From the NCBI GenBank assembly GCA_021732215.1, contig JAKFVL010000028.1, positions 29,397 through 93,396 of the forward strand: DNA of 64,000 nucleotides. The letters run 5' to 3'. Shown here piece by piece: positions 49,296 to 58,538 of the stretch. The notes beneath the pieces are model-generated. The model had not been told where the DNA came from, did no database searches, and saw only the letters and a list, made by a program, of their open reading frames with translations. Made by a program: the position numbers and the translations under genes. The stretch comes from Hyphomicrobiales bacterium (GTDB taxonomy: Bacteria > Pseudomonadota > Alphaproteobacteria > Rhizobiales > Xanthobacteraceae). Numbering within the stretch: the first letter of the stretch is position 1; each line of letters starts with the position of its first letter.

Positions 49296-50097
49296 GGCCG
49301 GGCACATCTTCGCGCTTCAGCATGGCGGAGGCAGCGGCTTTCTCCGCAAGGCGCTTGCTGCTGCCGGTGCCTTCGGCGGCGTCCAGTCCCGGCAATTCGA
49401 CGGCGACGCGAAAACGCGGATCGTGATGCGGGCCGGTCCGCTCTACCTCGCGGTAGGCCGGCGTCGGCAGACCGCGGCCCTGCGCCCATTCCTGCAGGAT
49501 TGTCTTCGGATCGCGCAGTGCCCGGGCAGGCTTGCGCATGCGCTCGCTCCACAACCGTTCGACGAACGCCGCAGCCGCAGGATAGCCACCGTCGAGATAG
49601 ACCGCGCCGATCACCGCCTCGCAGACATCACCGAGCACCGATTTGCGCAGACGCGCACCGGCGCCCTGACCCACCGCGCCGAGCTTGATGCTTTCGTCGA
49701 GGCCAAGTTCGGTGGCGACATCCGCACAGGTTTCCTTGCGCACGAGATCGGCGAGCCGTTTCGACAGTTCGCCTTCGTCGCCGCGCGGAAACGCCCGATA
49801 CAGCATGTCGGAGACGACCAGCCCGAGAACGTGATCGCCGAGGAATTCAAGACGCTGATAGCTGTCGGCGCGGACGCGCGCACCCTTCAGCGCCGAAACA
49901 TGGGTCATCGCGGTGGCCAGGAGCGAGGGCGTCGAGAACTTGTAGCCGATCCGCGCTTCGAGCGCCGCGGCGGCAGCCTTCGCACTCACCTTCCGCGTGG
50001 ACTTTTTTTTCCCAGGCGCCGCATTGCCGGAGGCGTCTGCGCTCACGGCGTCGTTCGGCTTCCCTGAGGCTGAGGCTGCGGGCGCGTCCTCGATCAT
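49285..50097 (-). CDS. rnc: Ribonuclease III
   Basis: A 270-residue double-stranded RNA endonuclease. The signature QRLEFLGDHVLGLV carries the catalytic Glu and Asp, and DVCEAVIGAVYLDGGY holds the second Asp/Glu pair; a dsRNA-binding domain follows (DPKTILQEWAQGRGLPTPAY to SSKRLAEKAAASAML). A low-complexity N-terminal extension of about 45 residues (PGKKKSTRKVSAKAAAAALE) precedes the fold. It overlaps lepB by 4 bp at its 5' end and era at its 3' end. Confidence 0.96.
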   Translation of the reverse strand: MIEDAPAASASGKPNDAVSADASGNAAPGKKKSTRKVSAKAAAAALEARIGYKFSTPSLLATAMTHVSALKGARVRADSYQRLEFLGDHVLGLVVSDMLYRAFPRGDEGELSKRLADLVRKETCADVATELGLDESIKLGAVGQGAGARLRKSVLGDVCEAVIGAVYLDGGYPAAAAFVERLWSERMRKPARALRDPKTILQEWAQGRGLPTPAYREVERTGPHHDPRFRVAVELPGLDAAEGTGSSKRLAEKAAASAMLKREDVPGHDA

Positions 50098-50852
50098 CGC
50101 ACAATGGAGAAGATGCGATTCCAGCGCACGGCCGTCGGCCAGCGCCAGATTTGCCAGGCGCGTTCGCCCTCGGCGATCGAGAAGAAGATCATCTGCGCGC
50201 GGCCGACGAGGTTCTCAAGCGGCACATAACCGACCGCCGACTGCACCCGGCTGTCGGTGGAATTGTCGCGGTTATCGCCCATCATGAAGAAATGGCCGGC
50301 CGGCACGGTGTAGACGATGGTGTTGTCGTAGAAGCTGTTATCGACGCAATCGAGCGTTTCGTAAGCGACGCCGTTCGGCAGGGTTTCCTTCCAGCGCTTC
50401 ACCCGCGCAATGGCATCGTTGCCGCAAGGATCCTCGCCGACGAAATCGGACATCCGCTGGCGTTCGACTGCCTTCTCGTTGATGTAGAGCAGTCCGTCTT
50501 TCATCTGCACACGGTCGCCCGGCAGGCCGATCACGCGCTTGATGTAATCGGTCGAGTCTTCGCGCGGCAGGCGGAACACGACGATATCTCCGCGGCTTGG
50601 CTCCGACGAGAAAATGCGCCCTGAAAAGATCGGCGGCGACAGCGGAATGGAATAGTGGCTGTAGCCGTAGGAATACTTCGAGACGAACAGGTAATCGCCG
50701 ACCAGCAGCGTCGCCTTCATCGATCCCGACGGGATATTGAACGGCTGGAACAGGAAGGTGCGGATGATGAGGGCGATGATGAGGGCATGAATGACGACCT
50801 TGACGGTCTCACCGAAGCCGCTTTCTGGTTTTGTCCCGGACGTCACGCTCAT
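50094..50852 (-). CDS. lepB: Signal peptidase I
   Basis: A 252-residue inner-membrane protease that removes signal peptides. A single N-terminal TM helix (about 17-37) precedes the catalytic Ser44 in NIPSGSM and the general base Lys105 in DYIKRVIGLPGD; the later GDNRDNSTDSR is the conserved box E. Start at 50852 (MSVTSGTKPES); the frame stays open to 50933. Its 3' end overlaps rnc by 4 bp. A 180-bp gap separates it from acpS. Confidence 0.95.
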   Translation of the reverse strand: MSVTSGTKPESGFGETVKVVIHALIIALIIRTFLFQPFNIPSGSMKATLLVGDYLFVSKYSYGYSHYSIPLSPPIFSGRIFSSEPSRGDIVVFRLPREDSTDYIKRVIGLPGDRVQMKDGLLYINEKAVERQRMSDFVGEDPCGNDAIARVKRWKETLPNGVAYETLDCVDNSFYDNTIVYTVPAGHFFMMGDNRDNSTDSRVQSAVGYVPLENLVGRAQMIFFSIAEGERAWQIWRWPTAVRWNRIFSIVR

Positions 50853-51032
50853 CGCTTTCAAAATTCCCGACTGGTCCGCCCGGCGCCACCAAGCATCCGC
50901 GCGCGTTTTAGACGTTTGTTCGCGTCGGTGCAATCAAAGGCCGGACAAAATTGCGCTAACGGCATGACGAATCAGCGATTTCCGCCACTCACTGAGTTTG
51001 TTGCGAAATTCGCTCCGGCCCGCCGATCCGGG

Positions 51033-51452
51033 TCAAGGTTTGGGGGCAGGAACCGCCGAAATGATGACGAATGCCTGCGCCAGCGGCCAGTCGTCGGTGA
51101 TCGTGAGGTCGATCCGCGCCTCGAACCCCTCAGGCGTCAGAGCATCGAGCCGCGCTTTCGCCCCGCCGGTCAGATGCATGCTCGGCCGCCCGCCCGGAAG
51201 ATTGACCACGCCCATGTCGCGCCACCAGACGCCGCGCCGGATGCCGGTGCCGAGCGCTTTCGAGCAAGCCTCCTTGGCAGCGAAACGCTTGGCGTATGTT
51301 GCGACCACCATCTTTTCGTTGGCGGCCCGGCGAGCAGCCCGGCCCTTTTCGGCATCGGTGAAAATACGGTCGATGAAACGCTCGCCGTGCCGTTCCATCA
51401 CCTTGGCGACGCGGCGGATGTCGATGATGTCGGAACCGATGCCGATAATCAT
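51033..51452 (-). CDS. acpS: Holo-[acyl-carrier-protein] synthase
   Basis: A 139-residue phosphopantetheinyl transferase that activates [18 protein letters not shown] with Asp8 and [16 protein letters not shown] with the Mg-binding Glu are the two family motifs; [15 protein letters not shown] follows. Its start overlaps the pdxJ stop by 4 bp, so translation is coupled. Normal length for AcpS. Confidence 0.96.
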   Translation of the reverse strand: MIIGIGSDIIDIRRVAKVMERHGERFIDRIFTDAEKGRAARRAANEKMVVATYAKRFAAKEACSKALGTGIRRGVWWRDMGVVNLPGGRPSMHLTGGAKARLDALTPEGFEARIDLTITDDWPLAQAFVIISAVPAPKP

Positions 51453-52216
51453 GCCGCGCTCGTCACCTTGGCCCGGCCACGATCCATCGCCGCACGCATA
51501 CGCCGTGTCGCTTCGGCGAGGCCGATCTCGATCGCCTCGCCGACCAGATAATGCCCGATGTTGAGTTCGACGATCTGCGGCAGCGCTGCGATCGTCTCGG
51601 CGGTCGCATAGTCCAGACCGTGGCCGGCATGGACTTCAAGCCCCGCCGACTTTGCCAGCGCCGCACCGTGGACGATGCGCTTCCATTCCGTCCCCGCCTT
51701 CGCTGCATGGCCGCCGGCAATGGCATCGCACCAGCCGCCGGTATGAATCTCGATCACCGGCGCACGCAATTTGGCGGCCCATTCAATCTGACGAGGATCG
51801 GCGGCGATGAACAGCGACACGCGAATTCCCGCATCGTTCAGCCGCGCGATGAAAGGGGCCAGTTCATTGTGCTGGCCGACGACATCGAGGCCGCCTTCGG
51901 TGGTGACCTCCTGCCGCCGTTCGGGAACGAGACAGACCGCATGCGGCTTTGTCATGAGCGCGATGCGTGACATCTCCGGCGTCGCCGCCATCTCGAAATT
52001 GAGCGGCCGCGAAATATCGGACTTCAGCCGCGCCATGTCGTCATCGCGAATGTGACGGCGATCCTCGCGCAGATGGGCGGTGATGCCGTCCGCACCCGCT
52101 TCGATCGCAATCAGCGCTGCGCGCACCGGGTCGGGATGCCGTCCGCCCCGCGCATTCCGGATGGTGGCGACGTGGTCGATGTTGACGCCAAGGCGCAGCG
52201 GAGGAGCGAGGGACAT
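51449..52216 (-). CDS. pdxJ: Pyridoxine 5'-phosphate synthase
   Basis: A 255-residue TIM-barrel enzyme that makes pyridoxine 5'-phosphate in the DXP-dependent vitamin B6 route. [22 protein letters not shown] is the classic N-terminus, followed by [38 protein letters not shown], and the C-terminal [15 protein letters not shown] and [17 protein letters not shown]. Lies 41 bp downstream of the rsh gene and overlaps acpS. Confidence 0.97.
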   Translation of the reverse strand: MSLAPPLRLGVNIDHVATIRNARGGRHPDPVRAALIAIEAGADGITAHLREDRRHIRDDDMARLKSDISRPLNFEMAATPEMSRIALMTKPHAVCLVPERRQEVTTEGGLDVVGQHNELAPFIARLNDAGIRVSLFIAADPRQIEWAAKLRAPVIEIHTGGWCDAIAGGHAAKAGTEWKRIVHGAALAKSAGLEVHAGHGLDYATAETIAALPQIVELNIGHYLVGEAIEIGLAEATRRMRAAMDRGRAKVTSAA

Positions 52217-52257
52217 GAGCGTTCCAAAGGACGGCGGTTGGACGGTCGATGAGACGA

Positions 52258-54540
52258 TCAGCCGTTGACGCGCTCGACCTGCGCGACCACGGCCTTGGCG
52301 CGGAGCTGCGCGATGATAGCGCTGAGATGCTTGAGGTCATAGACCTCAAGATCGATGGTCAGCTCGGTGAAATCCGGGGAGCGGCGGCGCATGCTGATGT
52401 TGTCGATATTGCCGTCGTTTTCCGCGATCACACCGGCCACCTGCGCCAGCGAGCCTGGCTCGTTGACGTTCTGAATCATCAGCCGCGCCGGAAAGCGTTG
52501 CGGCGTCGCCTCGTCGACGTCCCAGCGCACGTCGAGCCAGCGTTCGGGCATATCCTCGAATTCCTTCAGCGCCGGAGAGGTAATCGGATAGATCGTGATC
52601 CCCTCGCCCGGCGTGACGATGCCGACAATGCGATCGCCCGGCACCGCGCCGCCGTTCGGAGCGAATTTCACCGGCAACTCGGAATTGGCGCCGCTGATCG
52701 GAATCGCGACCGACGATTTGGCCGCCACGTCCGATGGCGCGACCTTGACCTTGCTGCCAATACGTTTGCGGCCGACGCGCTCCTCCTTGTAATCCGGATA
52801 CATCGCGCGCGCGACGTCTGACGCCTTGATCTCGCCGCGGCCGACCGCCGCCATCACGTCTTCAATCGATGACCGCGCCAGCCTGGGCAGCGCGCCCTTG
52901 AGCTTGTCGTCGGCGTACTCGACCTTGGCTCGCGTGAAGAGGCGATCGACAATGCGCCGCCCCAGACCCGCATACTGGTCGCGGACGGCGGCGCGGGTCG
53001 CTCGCCGGATCGCCGCGCGGGCCTTGCCGGTGATCGCCAGCGTTTCCCACGCCGATGGCGGCGCCACCTGGGCGCTGGAGGTCATCACTTCGACTTCGTC
53101 GCCGTTCTCGAGCTCGGAGGACAGCGGCGCGAACTTGCCGTTGATCTTGCATCCGACCGCGCTGTTGCCGACATCGGTGTGCACGGCATAGGCGAAATCG
53201 ATGACGTTGGCCTTGCGCGGCAGCGCGATCAGCTTGCCCTTCGGCGTAAAGCAGAACACCTGATCGTGGAACAGTTCGAGCTTGGTATGTTCGAGAAATT
53301 CCTCCGGATTGGAGCTTTCCGAAAGCACGCCAATGGTCTGCCGCAGCCAGGCGAACGCATTCGACTCGTGTTTCAACCGCTCCGTCGGCGATACCCCGCC
53401 TTCCTTGTAGAATGCATGCGCGGCGATACCGAACTCGGCGATGCGGTCCATGTCGGCGGTGCGGATCTGAAGCTCGACGCGCTGATTGCCCGGTCCGATC
53501 ACGGTGGAGTGGATCGAGCGATAGTCGTTCTGCTTTGGCGTCGAGATGTAGTCCTTGAAGCGGCCCGGCACCACCGGCCAGGTGGTGTGCACGATACCCA
53601 GCGCGCGATAGCAGGCCTCGAGCGAGGTCACGATGATGCGGAAGCCGAAAATGTCGGACAATTGCTCGAAGCCGACCGACTTGCGCTCCATCTTGGTCCA
53701 GATCGAAAACGGCCGCTTGCGACGCCCCTTCACCTCGGCCCAGATGCCGTGCTTCTTCAGGTTCTCGAACAGCTGGGTTTCGATCTCGCCGATCAGGTTG
53801 CGGCTTTTCTCGGTAAGCGCATCGAGGCGCTGCGTGATGACGCTATGGGCTTCCGGATCGAGTTCGCGGAAGGACAGGTCTTCCAGCTCCTCACGCATGT
53901 CCTGCATACCCATGCGCGCGGCGAGCGGCGCATAGATATCGAGCGTCTCCTCTGCGACGCGGCGGCGCGAGGCCTGCGGCACAAATTCCAGCGTGCGCAT
54001 GTTGTGCAGGCGATCAGCGAGCTTGATCAGCAGCACGCGCACGTCATCGGCGATTGCCAGCAACAGCTTGCGGAGATTTTCGGCCTGCTTGGCCTCGCGC
54101 GACACCAGTTCGAGCCGCTTCAGTTTGGTGAGGCCTTCGACCAGTGCGCCGATTTCGTGGCCGAACACCTGATCGATTTCGGTGCGCGTCGCCTCGGTGT
54201 CTTCGATGGTGTCGTGCAGCAGTGCCGCGACGATGGTCGCGTCGTCGAGCTTGAGGTCTGTCAGAATCGCGGCCACTTCGAGCGGATGCGAAAAGTAGGG
54301 ATCGCCGGAGGCGCGGGTCTGCTCGCCATGGGCGACCATGGCGTAGACATAGGCTCGGTTGAGCAGGTCTTCGTTGGTGTTCGGATTGTAGGCGCGGACC
54401 CGTTCGACGAGGTCATACTGCCGCATCATCCGCGCGCGCGAGTTGCGAGCGCGGCGCGGTGAGGCAGCCGCATCCGGAGCCGCTACGGCCGTATCGGCGG
54501 CGGCTTGCATCTGTCGTGAGGTGCGGCGCCCTGGAGCCAT
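52258..54540 (-). CDS. Bifunctional (p)ppGpp synthetase/hydrolase (RelA/SpoT homologue, Rsh)
   Basis: A 760-residue stringent-response enzyme. Order of domains: HD hydrolase ([30 protein letters not shown]) at about 60-200, synthetase ([36 protein letters not shown]) at about 250-390, TGS ([26 protein letters not shown]), helical/zinc-finger region, and a C-terminal ACT domain ([20 protein letters not shown]). Both catalytic sites look intact. The start at 54540 has GGAA about ten bases upstream; an internal start at 54429/54426 ([11 protein letters not shown]) would remove a low-complexity N-terminus of 37 residues. It follows rpoZ past a terminator. Confidence 0.95.
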   Translation of the reverse strand: MAPGRRTSRQMQAAADTAVAAPDAAASPRRARNSRARMMRQYDLVERVRAYNPNTNEDLLNRAYVYAMVAHGEQTRASGDPYFSHPLEVAAILTDLKLDDATIVAALLHDTIEDTEATRTEIDQVFGHEIGALVEGLTKLKRLELVSREAKQAENLRKLLLAIADDVRVLLIKLADRLHNMRTLEFVPQASRRRVAEETLDIYAPLAARMGMQDMREELEDLSFRELDPEAHSVITQRLDALTEKSRNLIGEIETQLFENLKKHGIWAEVKGRRKRPFSIWTKMERKSVGFEQLSDIFGFRIIVTSLEACYRALGIVHTTWPVVPGRFKDYISTPKQNDYRSIHSTVIGPGNQRVELQIRTADMDRIAEFGIAAHAFYKEGGVSPTERLKHESNAFAWLRQTIGVLSESSNPEEFLEHTKLELFHDQVFCFTPKGKLIALPRKANVIDFAYAVHTDVGNSAVGCKINGKFAPLSSELENGDEVEVMTSSAQVAPPSAWETLAITGKARAAIRRATRAAVRDQYAGLGRRIVDRLFTRAKVEYADDKLKGALPRLARSSIEDVMAAVGRGEIKASDVARAMYPDYKEERVGRKRIGSKVKVAPSDVAAKSSVAIPISGANSELPVKFAPNGGAVPGDRIVGIVTPGEGITIYPITSPALKEFEDMPERWLDVRWDVDEATPQRFPARLMIQNVNEPGSLAQVAGVIAENDGNIDNISMRRRSPDFTELTIDLEVYDLKHLSAIIAQLRAKAVVAQVERVNG

Positions 54541-54684
54541 GCAACTTTCCGGCGAGGTTTCGTATGAAACCCGGATTCACAATATTACTCTAGGACATCG
54601 GCCGGGAAAGTGGAGAGCGGAATTAAGGAAAACCAGCGCATTGCCTCCAATACCTGCAATGCAGGTCCAAGGCGGGAAGCGCAA

Positions 54685-54718
54685 AAGCAAAAGCCCGGAC
54701 GCGGGTCCGGGCCTTTTA
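54685..54718 (-). terminator. Rho-independent terminator after rpoZ
   Basis: Perfect 8-bp stem GCCCGGAC / GTCCGGGC with a GCGG loop at 54693-54712. On the minus strand it is followed by TTTTGCTTTTG. It lies about 40 bp beyond the rpoZ stop and before the rsh start, so it probably separates or attenuates between the two. Confidence 0.83.
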
Positions 54719-54751
54719 ATCAAATCCAGCGATCTTTGGCCGAATCGGCGA

Positions 54752-55144
54752 TTACTCGTCTTCTTCCGGTTGCTCTTCCGGCGGAGCCAGACCCTCAAGG
54801 CCCTTGAGCAGCTCTTCTTCCGTCATGCGTTCGACGGCCACTTCGGTATCGTCGGCATCGACGCTGGCGCCGGCCGAGCCGATCAGCGGCACGGTATCGG
54901 GCTCGGGTTCGTCGACCTCGACAAATTTCTGAAGCGAATGAACCAGTTCTTCCCTCAAATCTTCGGGAGAAACGGTCTGCTCGGCGATTTCACGCAGCGA
55001 CACGACGGGGTTTTTGTCGTTGTCGCGATCGATCGTCAGTTGCGATCCTGACGAAATCATGCGTGCGCGATGCGCCGCAAGCAGAACCAGATCGAACCTG
55101 TTGTCGACCTTGTCGATACAATCTTCCACAGTGACGCGCGCCAT
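54752..55144 (-). CDS. rpoZ: RNA polymerase omega subunit
   Basis: A 130-residue RNA polymerase assembly subunit. [33 protein letters not shown] is written in two parts by its motifs: [20 protein letters not shown] and LAAHRARMI, then [20 protein letters not shown]. The C-terminus is an acidic tail ([18 protein letters not shown], ending in [10 protein letters not shown]), as in alphaproteobacterial omega. The ATG at 55144 was chosen over a TTG two codons upstream. Upstream of rsh, separated by a terminator. Confidence 0.95.
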   Translation of the reverse strand: MARVTVEDCIDKVDNRFDLVLLAAHRARMISSGSQLTIDRDNDKNPVVSLREIAEQTVSPEDLREELVHSLQKFVEVDEPEPDTVPLIGSAGASVDADDTEVAVERMTEEELLKGLEGLAPPEEQPEEDE

Positions 55145-55563
55145 AGGCAATCGCTCCGCAATCTCGGGACAATTCTGGGGTGACCTGTCGGGTCAATTTG
55201 CCGCTATGCGCGCTAGGTATAGCGCCGACGGTCGTTTCGCAAGCAAAAATACGGTTGGCGACGGAACGAGCCTCTGTTAACCCGCTTTTCGACCGGGTCG
55301 GGCGTCAGCGACGTTTGGTCCAATGATGGCAATTTTGGACACTAAATCGCTTCAATGCGACATCAAGACTAACAGCGGCAAGACTTAAATCGGAATGGCG
55401 CACCGGATGGGGACACCCGGCGTCGTATGCATCAATCGATCCATCTTTCAAACTGCCGCACAGTCCTGATTCAAGCAGGCGCGGCATCATCATCGTTTGG
55501 GAATGCGCGGCCTAACGCAGCCGCGCCAAGAACGCGACTCAGAAAGCCTAAGAGAGAAACTGG
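55145..55563. other. Divergent intergenic region between rpoZ and the NYN-domain gene
   Basis: 419 bp without a convincing gene. It must hold promoters for rpoZ (minus) and the NYN gene (plus). A perfect hairpin GCGCGGC-N8-GCCGCGC sits at 55505-55526, ending 37 bases before the NYN start; it lacks a T-run and may be a 5'-leader structure. A TTGACC (55197-55192, minus) is a possible rpoZ -35 box, but no good -10 follows. Short frames here have no recognisable motifs. Confidence 0.5.
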
Positions 55564-56202
55564 ATGTCAGCTGCTACCAACAAACTCGCAGTCTTCATTG
55601 ACGGGGCAAATCTTTACGCAACAGCAAAAACCCTTGGTTTCGATATCGACTACAAACGCCTGCTTCGCGAATTTCAGAGCCGCGGCAATCTGGTACGCGC
55701 GTTCTATTACACCGCGATCATCGAAGATCAGGAATACTCGTCGATCCGCCCGTTGATCGATTGGCTCGACTACAACGGCTATACCGTGGTCACCAAGGCG
55801 ACCAAGGAATTCACCGACGCCTCCGGCCGCCGCAAGGTCAAGGGCAACATGGACATCGAACTTGCTGTCGATGCCATGGAGCTCGCAGGACACGTCGATC
55901 AGATCGTATTGTTCTCCGGCGACGGCGATTTCCGCTCGCTGGTCGAGGCAGTACAGCGCCGCGGCGTGCGCGTTACCGTGATTTCCACGATCGCGAGCCA
56001 GCCGCCGATGATCGCCGACGAGTTGCGACGGCAGGCCGATGTCTTTACCGATCTGATCGAGTTACAATCCAAGATCGGCAGAGACCCGGCGGAGCGCCCT
56101 GCTCCACGGGAGCCGAGAGAACCCCGTGAGCCGCGGCCGCACACGCCGCAGTTCCTGCATCGGAGCACCATTGCCCCGCGTGGCGACGAAGACGACTTCT
56201 AG
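55564..56202 (+). CDS. NYN domain (LabA/DUF88) PIN-like nuclease
   Basis: A 212-residue protein with an NYN (PIN-like) RNase fold. The acidic metal-site residues are readable: Asp13 in AVFIDGANLY, KVKGNMDIELAVDAM, and VLFSGDGDFRSLVEAV, the LabA/DUF88 signature. The C-terminal 45 residues form a charged, proline-rich tail with a repeated P-R-E unit (PREPREPREPRP). Family members cleave RNA or are implicated in RNA regulation; its target is unknown. The 3' end overlaps the uracil-DNA glycosylase gene, so the two are probably co-expressed. Confidence 0.87.
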   Translation: MSAATNKLAVFIDGANLYATAKTLGFDIDYKRLLREFQSRGNLVRAFYYTAIIEDQEYSSIRPLIDWLDYNGYTVVTKATKEFTDASGRRKVKGNMDIELAVDAMELAGHVDQIVLFSGDGDFRSLVEAVQRRGVRVTVISTIASQPPMIADELRRQADVFTDLIELQSKIGRDPAERPAPREPREPREPRPHTPQFLHRSTIAPRGDEDDF

Positions 56203-56884
56203 CAAAACCGCCAGTGGCGGGCGCATCAGCGCCCGTCCCGCTGCCGATGTTGTTGCCGGGCCCTCACACGATTGCCCGCTGTGCCCGCGCCTCGTCGAAT
56301 ATCGGCTGGATAATCGCGCCCGCCACCCGGACTGGTTCAATGCGCCGGTGCCGTCATTTGGCGAGCGCGGTGCGCGGCTTCTGATCGTCGGTCTCGCGCC
56401 CGGTGTTCAGGGCGCCAACCGCACCGGCCGGCCTTTCACGGGCGACTACGCCGGCGACCTGCTCTACGCCACACTGCTCGAACACGGTTTCGCCAAAGGC
56501 GCCTACCGCGCGTCGCCCGACGACGGCCTGACGCTGATCGATTGCCGCATCTCCAATGGTGTTCGCTGCGTGCCTCCGCAGAACAAACCGTTGCCGATTG
56601 AAATCAATACCTGCCGCCAGTTCCTGACGGCGACGCTCGACGAGATGAAACAACTGCGCGCCATTGTCGCTCTTGGCCGCATTGCTCACGATACCGTCCT
56701 CAAGGTTTTAGGTATGCGCGCAAGCGTCGCACCTTTCAGCCATGGCGCGGTGCATCGCGCTGGCAACGTGAGCCTGTACGACAGCTATCACTGCTCGCGT
56801 TACAACACGAACACCCGCGTTCTGACGACGGAGATGTTCAGCGCGGTGTTCGCACGGGTGCGCAGCGATCTCGACAAAGGCTGA
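56171..56884 (+). CDS. Uracil-DNA glycosylase, family 5 (UdgB-like)
   Basis: A 237-residue base-excision repair enzyme with the family-4/5 fold. The N-terminal CPLCPRL is part of an iron-sulfur-type cysteine motif, motif A is GLAPGVQGANRTGRPFTGD, further cysteines lie in DCRISNGVRCVPPQNKP, and motif B reads SYHCSRYNTNTR, where UdgB has SYHPSQQNT-type sequence. GLAPG and NRTGRPFTGD point to family 5, which removes uracil and other deaminated bases. The start is uncertain: TTG at 56171 has GGAG five bases upstream and is used here; GTG at 56126 and GTG at 56180 are alternatives. It overlaps the NYN gene by about 32 bp. Confidence 0.9.
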   Translation: MPRVATKTTSSKTASGGRISARPAADVVAGPSHDCPLCPRLVEYRLDNRARHPDWFNAPVPSFGERGARLLIVGLAPGVQGANRTGRPFTGDYAGDLLYATLLEHGFAKGAYRASPDDGLTLIDCRISNGVRCVPPQNKPLPIEINTCRQFLTATLDEMKQLRAIVALGRIAHDTVLKVLGMRASVAPFSHGAVHRAGNVSLYDSYHCSRYNTNTRVLTTEMFSAVFARVRSDLDKG

Positions 56885-56895
56885 GCACTTGGCGT

Positions 56896-57480
56896 TCAGC
56901 GCGGGTTGGCCTGCAACCATGCCAGCACGTCCGCAGCATTCCGGTCCGGCGGAAACACCGGATAGAACACATGGCTGATGCGGCCGTCGTCGACGATCAG
57001 CGCGAGACGTTTGATCATCGTCAAGCCGGCGACATCCATCGTGGGCAAGTTCAAGGCGTTGCTCAGTTCGAGCTTCTCGTCGGACAGCACCGGGAACGGG
57101 ACATGCAGGCGATCGGTCATCGCCTTTTGATAATCGGGCGATTGGGTTGACAGGCCGAACACGGCGCTGACGCCGGCGCTCTTGAGTTCGCCGAACAGGT
57201 CTCGGAACGAACAGGTCTGCGGCGTGCAACCGCGAGCGCCGGGGATCATGTCCCAATCATCCACCAAAGCGATCTTGCCCGGCTCTCCGGTGCGCGGATA
57301 GCCGAACACCACGACGCGGCCCCTCTCGGTCGAAAGCGTGATCATGCTGCCATCGGTCGCTGCAAGCGCGACCGGCGGAATTGTCATGCCCTTGAGGTGA
57401 TCGGCCGCACCGTCATCATGTGGAGCCGGAATCTTCGACCAATCGACATCCATGATATTCGGCTGGTTGATCTGGTTCAT
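56896..57480 (-). CDS. Peroxiredoxin, PrxQ/BCP-like with an insertion
   Basis: A 194-residue thiol peroxidase. The Cys-x4-Cys pair of PrxQ proteins is present as Cys85 and Cys90 in GARGCTPQTCSFRD. In classical BCP/PrxQ the Cys follows YP-x3-T-P-G directly; here about 18 residues (TGEPGKIALVDDWDMIPGAR) are inserted between YPR and GC, as in a recognised GARGCTPQ-type subgroup. GLSTQSPDYQKA and PFPVLSDEKLELSNAL match the later fold. Start at 57480 (MNQINQPNIM) rather than 57519, which overlaps a family B repeat. Convergent with the UDG gene (11-bp gap). Confidence 0.87.
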   Translation of the reverse strand: MNQINQPNIMDVDWSKIPAPHDDGAADHLKGMTIPPVALAATDGSMITLSTERGRVVVFGYPRTGEPGKIALVDDWDMIPGARGCTPQTCSFRDLFGELKSAGVSAVFGLSTQSPDYQKAMTDRLHVPFPVLSDEKLELSNALNLPTMDVAGLTMIKRLALIVDDGRISHVFYPVFPPDRNAADVLAWLQANPR

Positions 57481-57503
57481 GATGTTCTCGCTTTTTGTTC
57501 CTT

Positions 57504-57573
57504 CGTCATTGCGGGGCATGGCCGTTCGAAGAACGGCGTCGCATCGCTCGCCTATGGCAACGAAGCAATGACG
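57504..57573. repeat. Palindromic intergenic repeat, family B, copy 3
   Basis: CGTCATTGCGGGGC at one end and GCAATGACG at the other, with an inner hairpin CCGTTC-gaa-GAACGG. It lies between smpB (stop at 57581) and the peroxiredoxin start. It is shorter and less symmetric than copies 1 and 2. Confidence 0.75.
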
Positions 57574-57580
57574 AACACAA

Positions 57581-58054
57581 TTATCCTCTCGCCCGCAACA
57601 GGCGGCCCTTTTCGCGGTTCCAGTCGCGCTTCTTTTCGGTCTCGCGCTTGTCGTGCAGCTTCTTGCCCTTGGCGAGCGCGAGTTCGAGTTTCGCGCGGCC
57701 CTGTTCGTTGAAATAGAGCTTGAGCGGAATCAGCGTCATTCCCTCGCGCTCGATTGCGCCGATCAGTTTGCTGATCTGCTTCTTGTGCAGCAGCAATTTG
57801 CGCGGACGCTTCGGCTCATGGTTGAAGCGGTTGGCCTGCAGATATTCAGGAATAGTGGCATTCACCAGCCAGATCTCGCCTTGGCGCGAATCCGCGTAGG
57901 ACTCCGCGATCGTCGCCTTGCCGGTGCGGATCGACTTCACCTCGGTGCCGGTCAGCATAACGCCCGCCTCGATCGTATCCTCGATCGCATAGTTGTACCG
58001 CGCCTTGCGGTTCTCGGCGACGATCTTGATAGCGCGCTGGTTTTTCTCTGCCAT
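57581..58054 (-). CDS. smpB: SsrA-binding protein SmpB
   Basis: A 157-residue tmRNA-binding protein for ribosome rescue. [39 protein letters not shown] is split by motifs: [31 protein letters not shown] and [18 protein letters not shown], then [12 protein letters not shown] and the basic tail [19 protein letters not shown]. Full length. The tmRNA gene itself is not in this window. Downstream of mscL by about 40 bp. Confidence 0.97.
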   Translation of the reverse strand: MAEKNQRAIKIVAENRKARYNYAIEDTIEAGVMLTGTEVKSIRTGKATIAESYADSRQGEIWLVNATIPEYLQANRFNHEPKRPRKLLLHKKQISKLIGAIEREGMTLIPLKLYFNEQGRAKLELALAKGKKLHDKRETEKKRDWNREKGRLLRARG

Positions 58055-58094
58055 GATGGTTTCGGCTCAAGCAGCCAGCGCGCGAACGCTGCGC

Positions 58095-58511
58095 TCAGCT
58101 CTTTTTGAGGAGATCGCGGATTTCCGTGAGCAACTCTTCCTCACGGGTCGGTTTCGGCGGCGGCGCCGGTGCTGCCTCCTCGTTCTTCTTCAGCCTGTTC
58201 ATGGCGCGGATCACCATGAACAGAACGAAAGCCACGATCGCAAAGTTCAGGACCAGCGTCATGAAGTTGCCCCAGGCCAGCACTGCGCCCTGCTTCTTTG
58301 CATCGGCAAGGTTGGTCGCCGTCACGGTCTTCGACAGGCCGGTGAAGTAGTTGGAGAAATCGAGGCCGCCCGTGACCGCGCCTATCACCGGCATGATAAT
58401 GTCGGCCACCATCGAGGTGACGATGGCGCCGAACGCAGCGCCGATGATGACGCCGACCGCGAGATCGACCACGTTGCCCTTCAATGCAAATTTTTTGAAT
58501 TCTTCAAGCAT
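58095..58511 (-). CDS. mscL: Large-conductance mechanosensitive channel MscL
   Basis: A 138-residue homopentameric safety-valve channel of the inner membrane. [27 protein letters not shown] is the pore helix (given here as [19 protein letters not shown]), with TM2 [20 protein letters not shown] and the cytoplasmic helix [14 protein letters not shown]. Normal length. It lies 27 bp downstream of dapA and upstream of smpB, the usual order for this group. Confidence 0.96.
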   Translation of the reverse strand: MLEEFKKFALKGNVVDLAVGVIIGAAFGAIVTSMVADIIMPVIGAVTGGLDFSNYFTGLSKTVTATNLADAKKQGAVLAWGNFMTLVLNFAIVAFVLFMVIRAMNRLKKNEEAAPAPPPKPTREEELLTEIRDLLKKS

Positions 58512-58538
58512 CGTCGAACTCTCCGGTTGGTTTCAAAA

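Noticed and set aside
53179..54462. A 427-codon plus-strand frame opposite the rsh gene
   Set aside because: Antisense shadow; rsh domains are unmistakable on the other strand.
57581..58054. tmRNA gene next to smpB
   Set aside because: No tmRNA ends or tag-peptide sequence were found beside smpB; ssrA must lie elsewhere.
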